Shown in pieces: positions 36,472-53,798 of a DNA stretch of 56,648 nucleotides. The notes under the pieces are model-generated. The model ran no database searches. It was not told where the DNA came from and saw only the letters and a list, made by a program, of their open reading frames with translations. This stretch comes from Rhizobiales bacterium PAR1 (GTDB taxonomy: Bacteria; Pseudomonadota; Alphaproteobacteria; Rhizobiales; Beijerinckiaceae). The DNA lies in the NCBI GenBank assembly GCA_002256205.1, contig NKIW01000013.1, forward strand, positions 1-56,648, in the 5' to 3' direction. Each line of letters begins with the position of its first letter. Positions within the stretch are counted from its first letter, which is position 1. A program made the position numbers and the translations under genes.

Positions 36472-37490
36472 GTGCCGGGAAGGGGACATCGCTCCGCATT
36501 CTCTCGGCAGGACCGGGCGTCACGGTACAGGATGGCGGACGCCACGGTTACTTGCGCTATGGTGTGACGGTTGCCGGCCCGATGGACCCGTTCTCGCATG
36601 CCATTGCGAACGGGGTGCTGGGCAATGCGGCCGAATGTGCGGCGCTGGAAGTTTCACTTGGCGGGGTGGAGGTCACGACAGAGGGCGGGCGCGTGACGCT
36701 CGCCGTTGCGGGCGGTGACTTCGAGATCACGCTGGATGGCCGGCCAATGCCTTCTGCGCTCCACCTTGCGCTGGAGCCGGGCGCGAAGCTCCGCATCCGC
36801 GCCGGACAATCGGGCGCCTGGTGCTATCTCGCCGTGGCCGGCGGCATTGATGTGCCGGATGTCCTGGGCTCCCGCGCGACCCATACCCGCTCGCATCTCG
36901 GTGGGCATGAGGGACGCGTGCTTCGGGCCGGGGATGTTCTCTCGACCGGCGGCCCCGCAGGTGAGGAGACACCGCCAGCGCGGATCCTGGCGCCGGAACT
37001 CTTGCGTTCATCGGAGGTCATCCGCGCCCTTCCGGGGCCACAGGCGGATTATTTCACCGAGGCCGCTATCGCGGATTTTCTGACTGGTCCGTGGACGATT
37101 GGCCCGCGCGGGGACCGCATGGCCTGCTTTCTCGAGGGGCCGGTGCTGAAGCATTCCGAGGGGTTCAATATTGTCTCGGATGGCATCACCATGGGCGCGA
37201 TTCAGGTGCCGGGCGAGGGGCAGCCCATCGTGCTGATGGCTGATCGCCAGCCGACAGGCGGCTATCCCAAGATCGCGACGGTGATCGGTGCGGATCTCGG
37301 GCTACTGGCGCAGGCAAGGCCGGGTGCCAAGATCCGTTTCCGAAGTGTGACGCATGTGGAGGCGGTGGAGGCGCGACGCCGGCAAGCTGAGGTGCTGGCG
37401 CGCGGCTTCGTCACCGAGCCGCTGGTTCGCACAAAATTCACCTCCGAATTTCTGCTCGGGATCAACCTGATCGATGGCGTTTTCGGCTGA
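36468..37490 (+). CDS. pxpC: 5-oxoprolinase subunit C
   Basis: PxpC (KipA/YbgK family, biotin-dependent carboxyltransferase-like) is the larger subunit, 340 residues. Conserved parts are GPGVTVQDGGRHGYLRYGV near 12-30, GPMDPFSHAIAN, CYLAVAGGIDVP, LGSRATHTRSHLGGHEGR and the VQVPG/ADRQPTGGYPKIA equivalents (GAIQVPGEGQPIVLMADRQ). It is the last gene of the island and converges with the XpaC-like gene across a 79-bp gap. Confidence 0.94.
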   Translation: MSAGKGTSLRILSAGPGVTVQDGGRHGYLRYGVTVAGPMDPFSHAIANGVLGNAAECAALEVSLGGVEVTTEGGRVTLAVAGGDFEITLDGRPMPSALHLALEPGAKLRIRAGQSGAWCYLAVAGGIDVPDVLGSRATHTRSHLGGHEGRVLRAGDVLSTGGPAGEETPPARILAPELLRSSEVIRALPGPQADYFTEAAIADFLTGPWTIGPRGDRMACFLEGPVLKHSEGFNIVSDGITMGAIQVPGEGQPIVLMADRQPTGGYPKIATVIGADLGLLAQARPGAKIRFRSVTHVEAVEARRRQAEVLARGFVTEPLVRTKFTSEFLLGINLIDGVFG

Positions 37491-37569
37491 ACAGGGCGCT
37501 GCTCAACTTCCGAATCTGATTCAGGTTGTGTGGGATTTCCGAGTCTTTTCCGGGCTTTGAATTCGGCGC

Positions 37570-38298
37570 TTAACCCTTGAGTTTCGCGCTTCTGACGATC
37601 TCGTCGACGCGGTTGAGAATGGGCTCCGGTGCTCTGGTGAAGTCCGACGTAAAACCCTTGAGATCTTCGCTGAGGATACGGATATCCGCATCGATGCGCG
37701 ACATTTCCGGCGCGGAGAGATCATTCTGCTGCTGCTTCATCGCCGCTTCGAGGCGGTAGAGCACGTCGAGCAGCTTGGCGCGGCGTGTCTCGGCTTTCTC
37801 GACTTCGGTACCGAAACGGTGGTAGCCCTCGGCGAGATCGGCGGCGCGCGGCAGGTAGCTCGCGAAGTAGCGCCGGGCGAGGCCGAGTTTGGTGGGTTCC
37901 GCCATCAGGCGCCCGAGAATCGCGTCGGCTTCGCTCGCAAGGGTGAGGAACTGGCGGGCGATTGCACCATCACCGATCGAGCCTGCTGCGCCGCGGATGC
38001 GACCGATATCGTGCTTGGCATCCAGCATCAGATCGAAATGCGCCGGCGGCGAATAGGCTTCCGGCGGATAGGCGGGAGCCGGTTCGCGCACGACACGCGC
38101 CTCAATGATCTGCTCACGTTGGGAATCACGCTCGGCTCTCCGCGCCCAGCGGCCAACAGTCATCCAGCCGATGAAGGCGAGCAGCAACGGCCCGAAGGTG
38201 AGTGCGGTGAGGCCAAAAGCGGTGAGAATCAGCAGTCCAAAAAAGATGAAGGGGGCTACAGCAGCAGCCATCGCCAAAGCGCTCATTTTGCGAAACAA
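37570..38298 (-). CDS. XpaC-like (5-bromo-4-chloroindolyl phosphate hydrolysis family) membrane protein
   Basis: The 242-residue protein has two close N-terminal hydrophobic helices (about 5-45, AAAVAPFIFFGLLILTAFG onward). A charged, helical cytoplasmic domain follows, with ARRYFASYLPRAADLAEGYH near 150-170 matching the XpaC/halogen-hydrolase family pattern of a YLP motif. The family's true function is unknown; the name comes from a colony-colour phenotype. TTG at 38298 has GGAGGGG 7 bases upstream; ATG at 38286 is the alternative. In many alphaproteobacteria such a gene is accompanied by a TelA-like tellurite-resistance gene, but none is present here. Confidence 0.75.
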   Translation of the reverse strand: MFRKMSALAMAAAVAPFIFFGLLILTAFGLTALTFGPLLLAFIGWMTVGRWARRAERDSQREQIIEARVVREPAPAYPPEAYSPPAHFDLMLDAKHDIGRIRGAAGSIGDGAIARQFLTLASEADAILGRLMAEPTKLGLARRYFASYLPRAADLAEGYHRFGTEVEKAETRRAKLLDVLYRLEAAMKQQQNDLSAPEMSRIDADIRILSEDLKGFTSDFTRAPEPILNRVDEIVRSAKLKG

Positions 38299-38608
38299 GG
38301 CCAACCCCTCCGGTGCTGGAAACCGCACGCGCTCTAAATAGGGAGTGGGCTGCCTCCCTAGCAAGGTAAAGCGGGGCCTGAGCGTGCAAAAAACACGATT
38401 TGACGCGCGAATGCCTGTGAGGTAAGGATTTTCGTGTTCCCTGACATGGCTATCGACTTCCAACCCGCGCAGCGGGGCCGGGGTGTTGCAGCCGGAAGGG
38501 ATCGGAATGGGCCCGCGACTTGACGTTGCGCTTGCCCGCACCGATCTTTGACCGGGAACAGGGACCAGACACAGGATGGGCAATGCCCGTCGATAAGGAT
38601 CGAGTATC
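38299..38608. other. Divergent spacer before secE
   Basis: No gene is seen. A perfect inverted repeat, TAGGGAG (38339-38345) and CTCCCTA (38354-38360), stands upstream of the XpaC-like gene. A possible secE promoter has TTGACG at 38520-38525 and a weak GATCTT at 38543-38548, 17 bases apart. There is no tRNA-Trp gene here, although one often precedes secE in related genomes. Confidence 0.45.
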
Positions 38609-38806
38609 ATGGCAAAGCCGAACCCGGTTGAATTTCTGCAGGAAGTCCAGTCCGAGGCCCGCAAGGTCTCCTGGCCGACCCGCAAGGAAACGCTGGTCAC
38701 CACCGGCATGGTGTTCGTGCTGGTCGTCGTGGCCTCGATTTTCTTCGTGCTCTCTGATCAGGTGCTCCGCTGGGCGGTGGCACTGGTTCTGGGCCTTGGT
38801 CGCTAA
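38609..38806 (+). CDS. secE: Protein translocase subunit SecE
   Basis: SecE is the small essential subunit of the SecYEG channel. The 65-residue single-helix form is the usual alphaproteobacterial type. The amphipathic stretch FLQEVQSEARKVSWPTRKET (about 9-28) carries the family's KVSWPTR motif, and one membrane helix covers about 33-60. It precedes nusG by 30 bp, the near-universal secE-nusG pair. Confidence 0.97.
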   Translation: MAKPNPVEFLQEVQSEARKVSWPTRKETLVTTGMVFVLVVVASIFFVLSDQVLRWAVALVLGLGR

Positions 38807-38836
38807 TTAAACCGTGTTCGGGAAAAGGAACCTGAT

Positions 38837-39397
38837 ATGAGTGCCGCAGCCGAAACGCGCAGCCGTACCAAGCGTTGGTACATCGTCCATGCCTTCTCGA
38901 ACTTCGAGAAGAAGGTGGCGGAAGACATCAAGAATGGTGCCGAGCGTCAGGGCCTTGATGGCCTCTTCGAAGAAATTCTCGTGCCGACCGAGAAGGTCAC
39001 GGAAGTGCGTCGCGGCCGCCGCATCGAGACCGATCGCAAGTTCTTCCCCGGCTATGTGCTGGTGAAATGCGACCTCACGGATGACGCCTATCACCTGATC
39101 AAGAACACGCCGAAGGTCACGGGCTTTCTCGGCGCGGACAAGAAGCCGATTCCGATCTCGGATGCCGAGGCCGACCGCATCAAGGGTCAGGTGGTCGAGA
39201 CCGCCGAGAAGCCGAAGACCACCATCGTTTACGAGGTGGGCGAGAACGTGAAGGTGGCCGATGGCCCGTTCGCCTCGTTCAACGGCATCGTCGAGGAAGT
39301 CGATTTCCCGCGTCAGCGCCTCAAGGTCGCGGTTTCGATCTTCGGCCGCGCGACTCCGGTGGAACTGGAATTCAGCCAGGTCGAGAAGCTCAAGTAA
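38837..39397 (+). CDS. nusG: Transcription termination/antitermination protein NusG
   Basis: NusG binds RNA polymerase and influences pausing, Rho termination and coupling to ribosomes. The 186-residue product has the NGN domain (about 12-115, [19 protein letters not shown] and [12 protein letters not shown]) and a C-terminal KOW domain (about 130-186, [20 protein letters not shown]). Length and order are standard. It is followed by a perfect hairpin and an unusual inserted gene rather than directly by rplK. Confidence 0.98.
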   Translation: MSAAAETRSRTKRWYIVHAFSNFEKKVAEDIKNGAERQGLDGLFEEILVPTEKVTEVRRGRRIETDRKFFPGYVLVKCDLTDDAYHLIKNTPKVTGFLGADKKPIPISDAEADRIKGQVVETAEKPKTTIVYEVGENVKVADGPFASFNGIVEEVDFPRQRLKVAVSIFGRATPVELEFSQVEKLK

Positions 39398-39436
39398 GCT
39401 TCAACTCTATTTCCGGATCTCCGACGGCAAGAATTC

Positions 39437-39470
39437 AAACGGGCAGTGTGAGCCATCGCACTGCCCGTTT
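39437..39470 (+). terminator. Hairpin terminator after nusG
   Basis: AAACGGGCAGTG (39437-39448) pairs perfectly with CACTGCCCGTTT (39459-39470) around a 10-base loop. The U-tract is short (three T), so termination may be partial. It separates secE-nusG from the downstream inserted gene. Confidence 0.7.
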
Positions 39471-39530
39471 GCATGGCATCAACAAGGATGCACTCGATGG
39501 TCGGCATGGGCTGACAACCGGGAGATTGAA

Positions 39531-40223
39531 ATGATGCGCCTGACGGCTTCAACATTCCTGAATACGGGCTCTCTGTTCCTCGCCCTGCTTTATGCAGGCG
39601 GCGCAACAGCCCAAACCTGCCCCCAACTGCAACCGGAGCACCGCTTTGTGCTGGTAAGGGGAGAGAATACCTTGCCGGATGGCAAAACACAGCCGGTCGC
39701 CACTTGCATTAGCCGCCAGAATGCAGTCGCCACGATTGACACTCTTGGCGATGATGGAAAGGTATTGATGCGTGCGCGCTATCAGGGGCACAAGGCCCTG
39801 TCGCATGAGAATCTCAAGCGGAACCTGGTCTCCGAGACCCGCTACTCCGACGATGGCCAGTCTGTGCTACACGCCAAATCGGGTCAGACGCTGAAGTACT
39901 CGGTAAAGACGCTTGTTCCCGGCAAAGCGGATGCGGAATTGCATGTAACGCATGTCATAGGGGACGCTTCAACGACTATGATTTCGGGTTGCGAGTTGGC
40001 GATCCTTGCTGAGCGACGCCAGAATGTGGAGACGACCGGTCGTGTCACGGCTTACCAGTTGAGCTATGCACCAGCGCTGAATTGGCCGGTGTACTCACAG
40101 TCCACCGCGCTTAACCGAAGCGTGGATGGGCCCAAGTTGACGCCAGGCCCGGTCTTCAGGCTGCTCGAAATTTCTCCCGCCGACGAGGCCCAGCGCGTGT
40201 GCGAGGCCGCGCAGACGCCTTGA
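39531..40223 (+). CDS. Secreted protein of unknown function
   Basis: The 230-residue product has a Sec-type signal peptide (hydrophobic core STFLNTGSLFLALLYAGG, cleavage after TAQ near 24). The mature protein has about four cysteines (CPQL, ATCIS, SGCELA, RVCEAA), which could form disulfides in the periplasm. I recognise no family. GGGAG 7 bases before the ATG supports translation, and codon use looks less strongly biased than in the ribosomal genes around it. It is placed between nusG and rplK, bracketed by hairpins, so it is probably an insertion into this conserved block with its own transcription. Confidence 0.75.
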   Translation: MMRLTASTFLNTGSLFLALLYAGGATAQTCPQLQPEHRFVLVRGENTLPDGKTQPVATCISRQNAVATIDTLGDDGKVLMRARYQGHKALSHENLKRNLVSETRYSDDGQSVLHAKSGQTLKYSVKTLVPGKADAELHVTHVIGDASTTMISGCELAILAERRQNVETTGRVTAYQLSYAPALNWPVYSQSTALNRSVDGPKLTPGPVFRLLEISPADEAQRVCEAAQTP

Positions 40224-40525
40224 TGGTGTCTGGCAAACCTAAGCAAGCCATGGCGATGAGCAAGTCGCGGCTTGCCATTTGGTGCGGTTTGACTTATGCG
40301 CAGCGTCTTGTCGAACGAGGCGCGCTTCTGTCGGCATAAATTCCGTGGCGGGCGGTTGCTCCTTTCTTCTCGGAAACGGGCACGAAAAGCCGGACCACGG
40401 TCCAAAATCGGTTTCGAGGTTTCGATCTTTGAACCAGTCATGCCCCGGGCGTTGGCCTTGTCAGCGCGTTGGGGTTTTGTCGCTTGCAGTGCTTCCGGGC
40501 GCTGCCGGAGGCATTGGAGAGAACA
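40224..40525. other. Leader/spacer before rplK
   Basis: No gene is present. A compound hairpin at 40243-40275 (GCAAGCC with GGCTTGC, enclosing GCGA with TCGC) follows the secreted-protein gene and may end its transcript, although no good U-tract follows. The remainder is presumably the promoter and leader of rplK-rplA; no confident -35/-10 pair was found. Confidence 0.4.
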
Positions 40526-40975
40526 ATGGCAAAGAAAATCATCGGCTTTATCAAGCTGCAAGTCCCGGCGGGGGATGCCAAGCCGGCACCGCCGATCGGT
40601 CCCGCGCTCGGTCAGCGTGGTCTGAACATCATGGAATTCTGCAAGGCCTTCAATGCGAAGACCGCGCAGATCGAGAAGGGGACGCCGATCCCGGTCGTCA
40701 TCACCGCGTTTGCGGATCGTTCGTTCACGTTCGAGATGCGCCAGCCGCCGGTCACCTTCTTCCTCAAGAAGGCTGCTGGCCTGAAGATCGGCAAGAAGCC
40801 GGCTTCGGGTTCGAAGACGCCGGGCAAGGGCGGCTTCGTTGGCAAGGTCACTGAAGCCCAGATCGTCGAGATCGCCGGCAAGAAGATGGTCGACATGAAC
40901 TGCGATTCGGTTGAATCGGCCGTGTCGATGATCCGTGGTTCCGCCCGCGCGATGGGCCTTGAGGTCGTGGGGTAA
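40526..40975 (+). CDS. rplK: 50S ribosomal protein L11
   Basis: L11 binds the GTPase-associated region of 23S rRNA. The 149-residue product begins [20 protein letters not shown] and contains the [21 protein letters not shown] signature split by no gaps. A short insert [12 protein letters not shown] near 93-104 makes it slightly longer than the E. coli protein. It is 3 bp before rplA. The start at 40526 was chosen over a longer frame because the upstream residues do not match L11. Confidence 0.98.
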   Translation: MAKKIIGFIKLQVPAGDAKPAPPIGPALGQRGLNIMEFCKAFNAKTAQIEKGTPIPVVITAFADRSFTFEMRQPPVTFFLKKAAGLKIGKKPASGSKTPGKGGFVGKVTEAQIVEIAGKKMVDMNCDSVESAVSMIRGSARAMGLEVVG

Positions 40976-40978
40976 GTC

Positions 40979-41695
<717 letters not shown>

Positions 41696-41738
41696 GTTTT
41701 TCGCGGCCTGATCTCCTCTGATCAGACCTGAAATTCGA

Positions 41739-41766
41739 ACCTCGCGCTCCGGCGCGGGGTTTTTTA
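41739..41766 (+). terminator. Strong rho-independent terminator after rplA
   Basis: A 9-bp stem (from A41739 to T41760, one G-T pair) is closed by a UCCG tetraloop of the UNCG class and followed by six T. A second small hairpin, CTGATC/GATCAG at 41708-41725, lies just upstream. Confidence 0.85.
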
Positions 41767-42458
41767 TTGGCTCAGTGATGCCTATGTGGGGTTCTGGGCA
41801 GCAAAAGGGCTTGATCTGAGGAGGGCTCGACGGTTGCGTCGGGCGGAACATATTCCACGATTTTGTCAAGTCCCCCTCTTGCGTCCTGTGCTGCAACGCA
41901 TTAATGAGCACAGCTTGCGAAGAAGGATCGCGGGTTTCCACGATTCTTTTTTGTCGTCGCTTTTTGTGAGCGGCGAGCTGGTCCGGGTGGGGACGCCGCA
42001 AGGTGTCCTGATTGTCGGGGCTAGTCAATCCTGTCCGAGACTGCAGGTGCAAGGGTTGTCAGACATTCCTTATCATCCGGTTCGCGCAAGCGATCAGGGG
42101 AGGAATTTTCTGTCCGCCCGCTTAATCGTTCGCTCCTTTGCCGGGGCGACCATCACGGGATAGCCGATCCCGCGCTGGGCCAGCCTGCATAGATGGGGAA
42201 GGGAATTTTCACCGTGCCTTCGGGTGCGATGGGGTTCGTTTTCTCGGCCTTGGGACTTCGCGGGTTCATTCCGCGCTTCTCCAGGGGGACAGGCGGACCG
42301 CCGGACCGGGAAACCGGGAAGGGGGTCGAAGCGGGGCAACCCGTTTTAACCGTCATTCCACTGGTCAGCGCCACGCGCCGCCAGGGAATGGCAGAGCGCA
42401 GAGAGGGAACGGGGTGTGCCGCAAGGCGTCTCCATGTTTCCCGATCCGGAGAAAGCAC
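41767..42458. promoter_or_regulatory. Long rplJ leader, possible L10-binding region
   Basis: About 690 bp separate the rplA terminator from rplJ, with no supported gene. The promoter of rplJL must lie here. Two GNRA-loop hairpins lie within the last 160 bp: CCGG-GAAA-CCGG near 42305-42317, and AAGCGGG-GCAA-CCCGTTT at 42329-42346 followed by T. In many bacteria an mRNA leader before rplJ binds L10 or L10-L12 to regulate translation. These hairpins are candidates, but I could not match the full consensus. An open frame at 41786-42163 looks non-coding. Confidence 0.45.
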
Positions 42459-42977
42459 GTGGATAGAGCTGGTAAAGAAGAGCTCGTCTCGACACTCAAC
42501 TCGGTCTTCGCGAAGGCCGGGGTTGTCGTCGTCGCGCATTATTCCGGCCTGACCGTCGCCAACATGCAGAAGCTCCGCAAGGAGATGAAGGCAGCTGGCG
42601 CCTCGGTGAAGGTCGCGAAGAACCGCCTCGTGAAGATTGCGCTCGGTGGCACTGACGTTGCGTCCATTTCCGGCCTCATGAAGGGCCCGACCATTTTCGC
42701 CTATTCGGCGGACCCGGTCGCGGCTGCGAAGGTGGCCGTGGATTTCGCCAAGACTAACGACAAGCTCGTTATCCTCGGCGGTGCGATGGGCACGACTGCT
42801 CTGAATGTCGATGGTGTGAAGGCTCTGGCCACCATGCCGTCGCTCGACGAACTGCGCGCGAAGCTCGTGGGCCTCATCCAGGCCCCGGCGACGAAGATCG
42901 CGCAGCTCTCGACCGCACCGGCTGCAAAGCTGGCGCGCGTGTTCGGGGCTTATGCCAAGCGAGACGAAGCAGCCTGA
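42459..42977 (+). CDS. rplJ: 50S ribosomal protein L10
   Basis: L10 anchors the L7/L12 dimers to the ribosomal stalk. The 172-residue length is typical for alphaproteobacteria. It starts at GTG 42459 ([17 protein letters not shown]) with GGAG 8 bases upstream, which matches the usual N-terminus MDRA. Conserved parts are [31 protein letters not shown] and the C-terminal helix that binds L12. It is followed by rplL after 119 bp containing G/C-rich hairpins. Confidence 0.97.
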   Translation: MDRAGKEELVSTLNSVFAKAGVVVVAHYSGLTVANMQKLRKEMKAAGASVKVAKNRLVKIALGGTDVASISGLMKGPTIFAYSADPVAAAKVAVDFAKTNDKLVILGGAMGTTALNVDGVKALATMPSLDELRAKLVGLIQAPATKIAQLSTAPAAKLARVFGAYAKRDEAA

Positions 42978-43096
42978 GACGAAGTACCCGAGAGGGAGCC
43001 GCCCGGTTGATTTGGGCCGCTCCGTGGACCCGGGGGATTTTCCCCCACGAAAACGAACTGTCTGTCTAACAGACCCTGAGCCTAAGGAAACTTAAC

Positions 43097-43474
<378 letters not shown>

Positions 43475-43506
43475 GTTCTGCCCGTTCGGGCATCTGATAA
43501 CAACGA

Positions 43507-43529
43507 CCCGCGCGGTTTTCCCGCGCGGG
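43507..43529 (+). terminator. Terminator-like hairpin after rplL
   Basis: CCCGCGCGG (43507-43515) pairs perfectly with CCGCGCGGG (43521-43529), with a TTTTC loop and CCTTTTGG following. It probably attenuates transcription into rpoB. Confidence 0.75.
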
Positions 43530-43577
43530 CCTTTTGGTCTGATAGGGCTATTTGTAGCTCCGATGACCGAAGGACGC

Positions 43578-43623
43578 CCGACCTGAACGATTTTGAGGAT
43601 TGTTCCGGTCGGCCGTTCTTTTT
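43578..43623 (+). terminator. Second attenuator-like hairpin before rpoB
   Basis: CCGACC-T-GAAC (43578-43588) pairs with GTTC-C-GGTCGG (43602-43612) with one mismatch, and TTCTTTTT follows at 43616-43623. With the hairpin after rplL this gives two attenuators in series between rplL and rpoB. Confidence 0.55.
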
Positions 43624-43691
43624 GAATGGCGGACGTATTCCAGTCGCGTCCGTTCCAGCGAATTCTGGAAGTGCTTTAACGAGGATCAAAG

Positions 43692-47846
<4,155 letters not shown>

Positions 47847-47860
47847 TCGGACCCAAGTGA

Positions 47861-47884
47861 GGCGAGGGGGCTTTTCCCCTTGCC
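47861..47884 (+). terminator. Hairpin in the rpoB-rpoC spacer
   Basis: GGCGAGGGG (47861-47869) pairs with CCCCTTGCC (47876-47884), with one G-T pair and a 6-base loop; a pyrimidine-rich stretch follows. It may weakly attenuate rpoC. Confidence 0.5.
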
Positions 47885-47913
47885 TCCTTCCTTTTGCCTC
47901 TTTCCCTGGCCGA

Positions 47914-47950
47914 CCAGTTTTTTTCTCATCGGCCAGTTTTTTCTCATCGG
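47914..47950 (+). repeat. Tandem direct repeat in the rpoB-rpoC spacer
   Basis: Two adjacent copies of CCAGTTTTTTTCTCATCGG lie at 47914-47932 and 47933-47950, differing only in seven versus six T. They lie after the spacer hairpin and about 50 bp before rpoC. The repeat is likely a slippage duplication. Confidence 0.85.
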
Positions 47951-47998
47951 ATCGAGCCCTCGTCAGCGTAGTCGCGAACGGGCTTTCAGGAGACGGTA

Positions 47999-52216
<4,218 letters not shown>

Positions 52217-52242
52217 GTGGCGTAGCGCGGTCTGACGAGATC

Positions 52243-52271
52243 AGGGCGGGGCCAATTGGCCTCGCCCTTTT
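52243..52271 (+). terminator. Strong terminator after rpoC
   Basis: AGGGCGGGGCC (52243-52253) pairs with GGCCTCGCCCT (52258-52268), with one G-T pair and an AATT loop, and T follows to 52271. It ends the rplJL-rpoBC unit. Confidence 0.88.
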
Positions 52272-52412
52272 CGTTTGCCGGTTGATCTGGATCAGCGCGT
52301 GCGGAGGGCTGCAGGATCAGTGTGTCCTTCGCCGGGATAAGGATGCGCGAGATACGCGCGCCGTGCAGTAGGCTCTCAGGCCATCCAACCATGCTCCGGC
52401 GAGGAGATCGTC

Positions 52413-52787
52413 ATGTCGAACACCCCCTTTGAAACGCCTGCTTTCCTTCAAACGCCCGCCTTCACCGAGTTTTTCCGGATTAGCGGCGAGGCCTTCAAGT
52501 TTGATGGCGCTACCCCACAGATGCCACCGGTTCAGATGTTCGATTTCTGGCTCCGCGTGAACTCAGAGGCGTTGCGCTTTGTCTCGCAGCGGCTCGCGGC
52601 GCAGGCCGAGTTTCTGGCTGGGCTTCGCGGCTGCAAGGATGTCGATGCCGTCGTGAAGGCCGAGACGCGGTTTATGGAAAACGCAGCGGATGATTACACG
52701 CAGGAGTTGGATCGGCTTGCGAGCGCGGCTCAGGCTGCCTCTGAATCGCCGGTCGCGCCGAAGAAGAAAGCGCTGAAGACTGCGTAA
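52413..52787 (+). CDS. Phasin-like protein
   Basis: The 124-residue protein is mostly helical after a Pro-rich N-terminal 40 residues. The helix FVSQRLAAQAEFLAGLRGCK and the following AETRFMENAADDYTQELDRL match the pattern of phasin-family proteins, which coat polyhydroxyalkanoate granules or act as small amphipathic chaperone-like proteins. GAGGAG lies 6 bases before the ATG. The C-terminus is Lys/Ala-rich. It sits alone between the rpoC terminator and the rpsL leader, with no PHA-synthesis gene in view. Confidence 0.72.
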   Translation: MSNTPFETPAFLQTPAFTEFFRISGEAFKFDGATPQMPPVQMFDFWLRVNSEALRFVSQRLAAQAEFLAGLRGCKDVDAVVKAETRFMENAADDYTQELDRLASAAQAASESPVAPKKKALKTA

Positions 52788-53245
52788 CCTTTCGGGGAAT
52801 CATCTGGCCCGGAATTTGGCTAGCACCAACCGTCCTCATTGGGCCGAGTCGCGCGATTCCGTTCGCCTTAATGTTTTCACCCCATCCCGGCGCGACATGA
52901 GGAACAATTCGCCTCTGATCCTGCGCCAATAAGGTGTTGCACGGGCTCTCTTGATTGCAACGCAGCAAGAAAGCCGCAAAAAGAGGAAATTACGGTTGAC
53001 AATCCGGGTGTGCCGAGTCAGAAGCAGCCCACTCGGCAGGCCGTGATCTGTGCATGCTCAGCGAGTCTATCGCAGAGCCAACCGGATCAAACGCTGTCTT
53101 TTTAGCGACCTGGAATCAAATCGGTCCTGGTCTCCTTGAGAGATCAACGATCGAACCGGTCATGATCGCGTGGGGAAACCTCCGTGATCCTCTGGTTTAG
53201 GCGCCATTTGAGCCCCGCTACGGCATGGCTCGAACGGCGCGTTTT
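52788..53245. other. Spacer and probable promoter region upstream of rpsL
   Basis: No gene is supported. TTGACA at 52996-53001 is a good -35 hexamer, but no matching -10 was found at 16-18 bases, so a promoter here is only a possibility. The promoter of the rpsL-rpsG-fusA-tuf block must lie in this spacer. Confidence 0.4.
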
Positions 53246-53354
53246 TGCGCTGACAGGTTTGCCTGTGGCGCAGAAAGCCCGAAAGGGCAGGGCAGTTTCG
53301 CTCGCAAGAGCAAAGCAAGACAGGGCCTTCGGGTCCGTGCGCTCCTTCGGGAGC
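53246..53354 (+). promoter_or_regulatory. rpsL leader with a series of tetraloop hairpins
   Basis: Four hairpins lie within about 110 bases. The first has outer stem TGCGC/GCGCA and inner stem ACAGG-TTTG-CCTGT (53246-53272). The others are GCCC-GAAA-GGGC (53277-53288), GGGCC-TTCG-GGTCC (53323-53336) and GCTCC-TTCG-GGAGC (53341-53354). The last ends 26 bases before the rpsL ATG. Such stable, GNRA- and UUCG-capped stems suggest an mRNA leader with a structural or regulatory role. Confidence 0.6.
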
Positions 53355-53380
53355 TCTGATTGTGAAGAGAAGGGCATCGA

Positions 53381-53752
53381 ATGCCGACAATTAGCCAGCT
53401 GATCCGGAAGCCCCGGGAAGCCGTCAAGAACCGGAACAAAGTCCCGGCGCTTGAAGCCTGCCCGCAGAAGCGTGGTGTTTGCACCCGCGTCTACACCACG
53501 ACCCCGAAGAAGCCGAACTCGGCGCTTCGTAAGGTCGCCAAGGTGCGCCTCACCAACGGCTTCGAGGTCATCGGCTACATCCCGGGTGAAGGCCATAACC
53601 TTCAGGAGCACTCGGTTGTCATGATCCGTGGCGGCCGCGTGAAGGATCTTCCGGGCGTCCGTTACCACATCCTCCGCGGCGTTCTCGACACCCAAGGCGT
53701 CAAGAACCGCAAGCAGCGCCGTTCGAAGTACGGTGCCAAGCGTCCGAAATAA
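53381..53752 (+). CDS. rpsL: 30S ribosomal protein S12
   Basis: S12 sits at the decoding centre. The 123-residue length is standard, opening [12 protein letters not shown]. The [13 protein letters not shown] and [14 protein letters not shown] motifs keep the lysines where streptomycin-resistance changes occur in other bacteria, so the protein looks wild type. It leads the classical str operon, 46 bp before rpsG. Confidence 0.98.
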   Translation: MPTISQLIRKPREAVKNRNKVPALEACPQKRGVCTRVYTTTPKKPNSALRKVAKVRLTNGFEVIGYIPGEGHNLQEHSVVMIRGGRVKDLPGVRYHILRGVLDTQGVKNRKQRRSKYGAKRPK

Positions 53753-53798
53753 TCTGGCGGCCGTAGCGCATCGCCGTCCGAGTTAAGAGGAATTACCC

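Noticed and set aside
41786-42163. 125-codon open frame between rplA and rplJ
   Set aside because: It has no good ribosome-binding site, no recognisable family and lies in the leader region; it is treated as non-coding.
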